This document shows, in pieces, positions 63,982-64,000 of a stretch of 64,000 bases of DNA. The translations under genes were made by a program, and so were the position numbers. The notes under the pieces were generated by a model. That model was not told where the DNA came from. It ran no database searches and saw only the letters and a list, made by a program, of their open reading frames with translations. Position 1 is the first letter of the stretch, and the number at the start of each line of letters is the position of its first letter. The DNA is from a bacterium (GTDB lineage Bacteria; Vulcanimicrobiota; Xenobia; Xenobiales; JADMJV01): assembly GCA_018266105.1 (NCBI GenBank), contig JAFEBA010000019.1, positions 97,874 to 161,873 of the forward strand. The letters run 5' to 3'.

Positions 63982-64000
63982 AGCCCGAGCGAATTTTCTT

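Noticed and set aside
1-64000. tRNA or rRNA genes, integrases, transposases, prophage
   Set aside because: None recognised by reading both strands for tRNA T-arm patterns, conserved rRNA stretches or transposase and integrase motifs; a tRNAscan or HMM search would be needed to be exhaustive.

Overview
The window is a gene-dense, GC-rich (about 60%) bacterial chromosome segment. Most neighbouring genes abut or overlap by a few bases (ATGA, GTGA, TTGA junctions), and GTG and TTG starts are common. A Phenol_MetA_deg-type outer-membrane protein, a MacB/HlyD-type exporter and lipoprotein-like or secreted proteins point to a diderm. Eukaryote-like Ser/Thr kinases with TPR and WD40 repeats, a TMTC-like TPR mannosyltransferase, paired MuiA-family proteins and BatA/DUF58 genes suggest a deep-branching environmental lineage (for example Vulcanimicrobiota/Eremiobacterota, Planctomycetota or similar). 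This placement is an inference with low confidence. No rRNA, tRNA, CRISPR array, prophage or insertion sequence was recognised.

Layout. 1-9285: one co-directional, overlapping operon of a GldG/GATase-like membrane protein (5' end outside the window), an ABC-2 ATPase and permease, a DUF58 protein and two large von Willebrand A membrane proteins. 9314-13429: a ferredoxin, a small membrane protein, an MBL-fold hydrolase, a GAF protein with a degenerate GGDEF domain, a putative outer-membrane channel and a YfiR-like protein. 13433-17139: a hybrid histidine kinase coupled by ATGA to a thioredoxin-fold gene interrupted by one in-frame TGA at its active site (candidate selenoprotein). 17198-17436: intergenic direct repeats. 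17459-26746: hypothetical proteins, an ATLF-like metallopeptidase, two tandem MuiA-family proteins, and an orphan soluble FlhA/SctV-like domain behind a Cys/His cluster. 26852-27298: a sigma70-type promoter, about 410 nt of dense hairpins and a rho-independent terminator, with no convincing ORF. This is a strong candidate for an unclassified structured RNA.

27303-31271 (minus strand) is an overlapping operon of a borosin-like tetrapyrrole-methylase-fold protein, TrhO tRNA hydroxylase, an RsmC-like rRNA methyltransferase and RsuA pseudouridine synthase. The first gene looks like an N-methyltransferase domain, a degenerate second copy and a precursor-binding-like helical domain in one chain. 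31333-38139 holds a pilin-like protein, AccC, a TMTC-like protein, a Ser/Thr kinase and two ABC-2-type permeases with no adjacent ATPase. 38419-46392: a YyaL/DUF255-aldo/keto reductase fusion, a small kinase-like protein and a large kinase-TPR-WD40 protein. 46420-51462: two large membrane proteins and a DUF2786 protein. 51452-55612: a MacB-like tripartite exporter with a secreted HELAH metallopeptidase at its distal end. 56872-58452: an AspT/YidE-type transporter.

58463-63981 holds a TPR protein coupled to a 1533-residue protein that joins a BrxC/PglY-like P-loop ATPase to a C-terminal PglZ-type phosphatase domain. This is a candidate minimal BREX-like module. The best leads for something undescribed are the structured RNA, the borosin-like fusion, the ATPase-PglZ fusion, the TGA-containing thioredoxin and the FlhA-like orphan.
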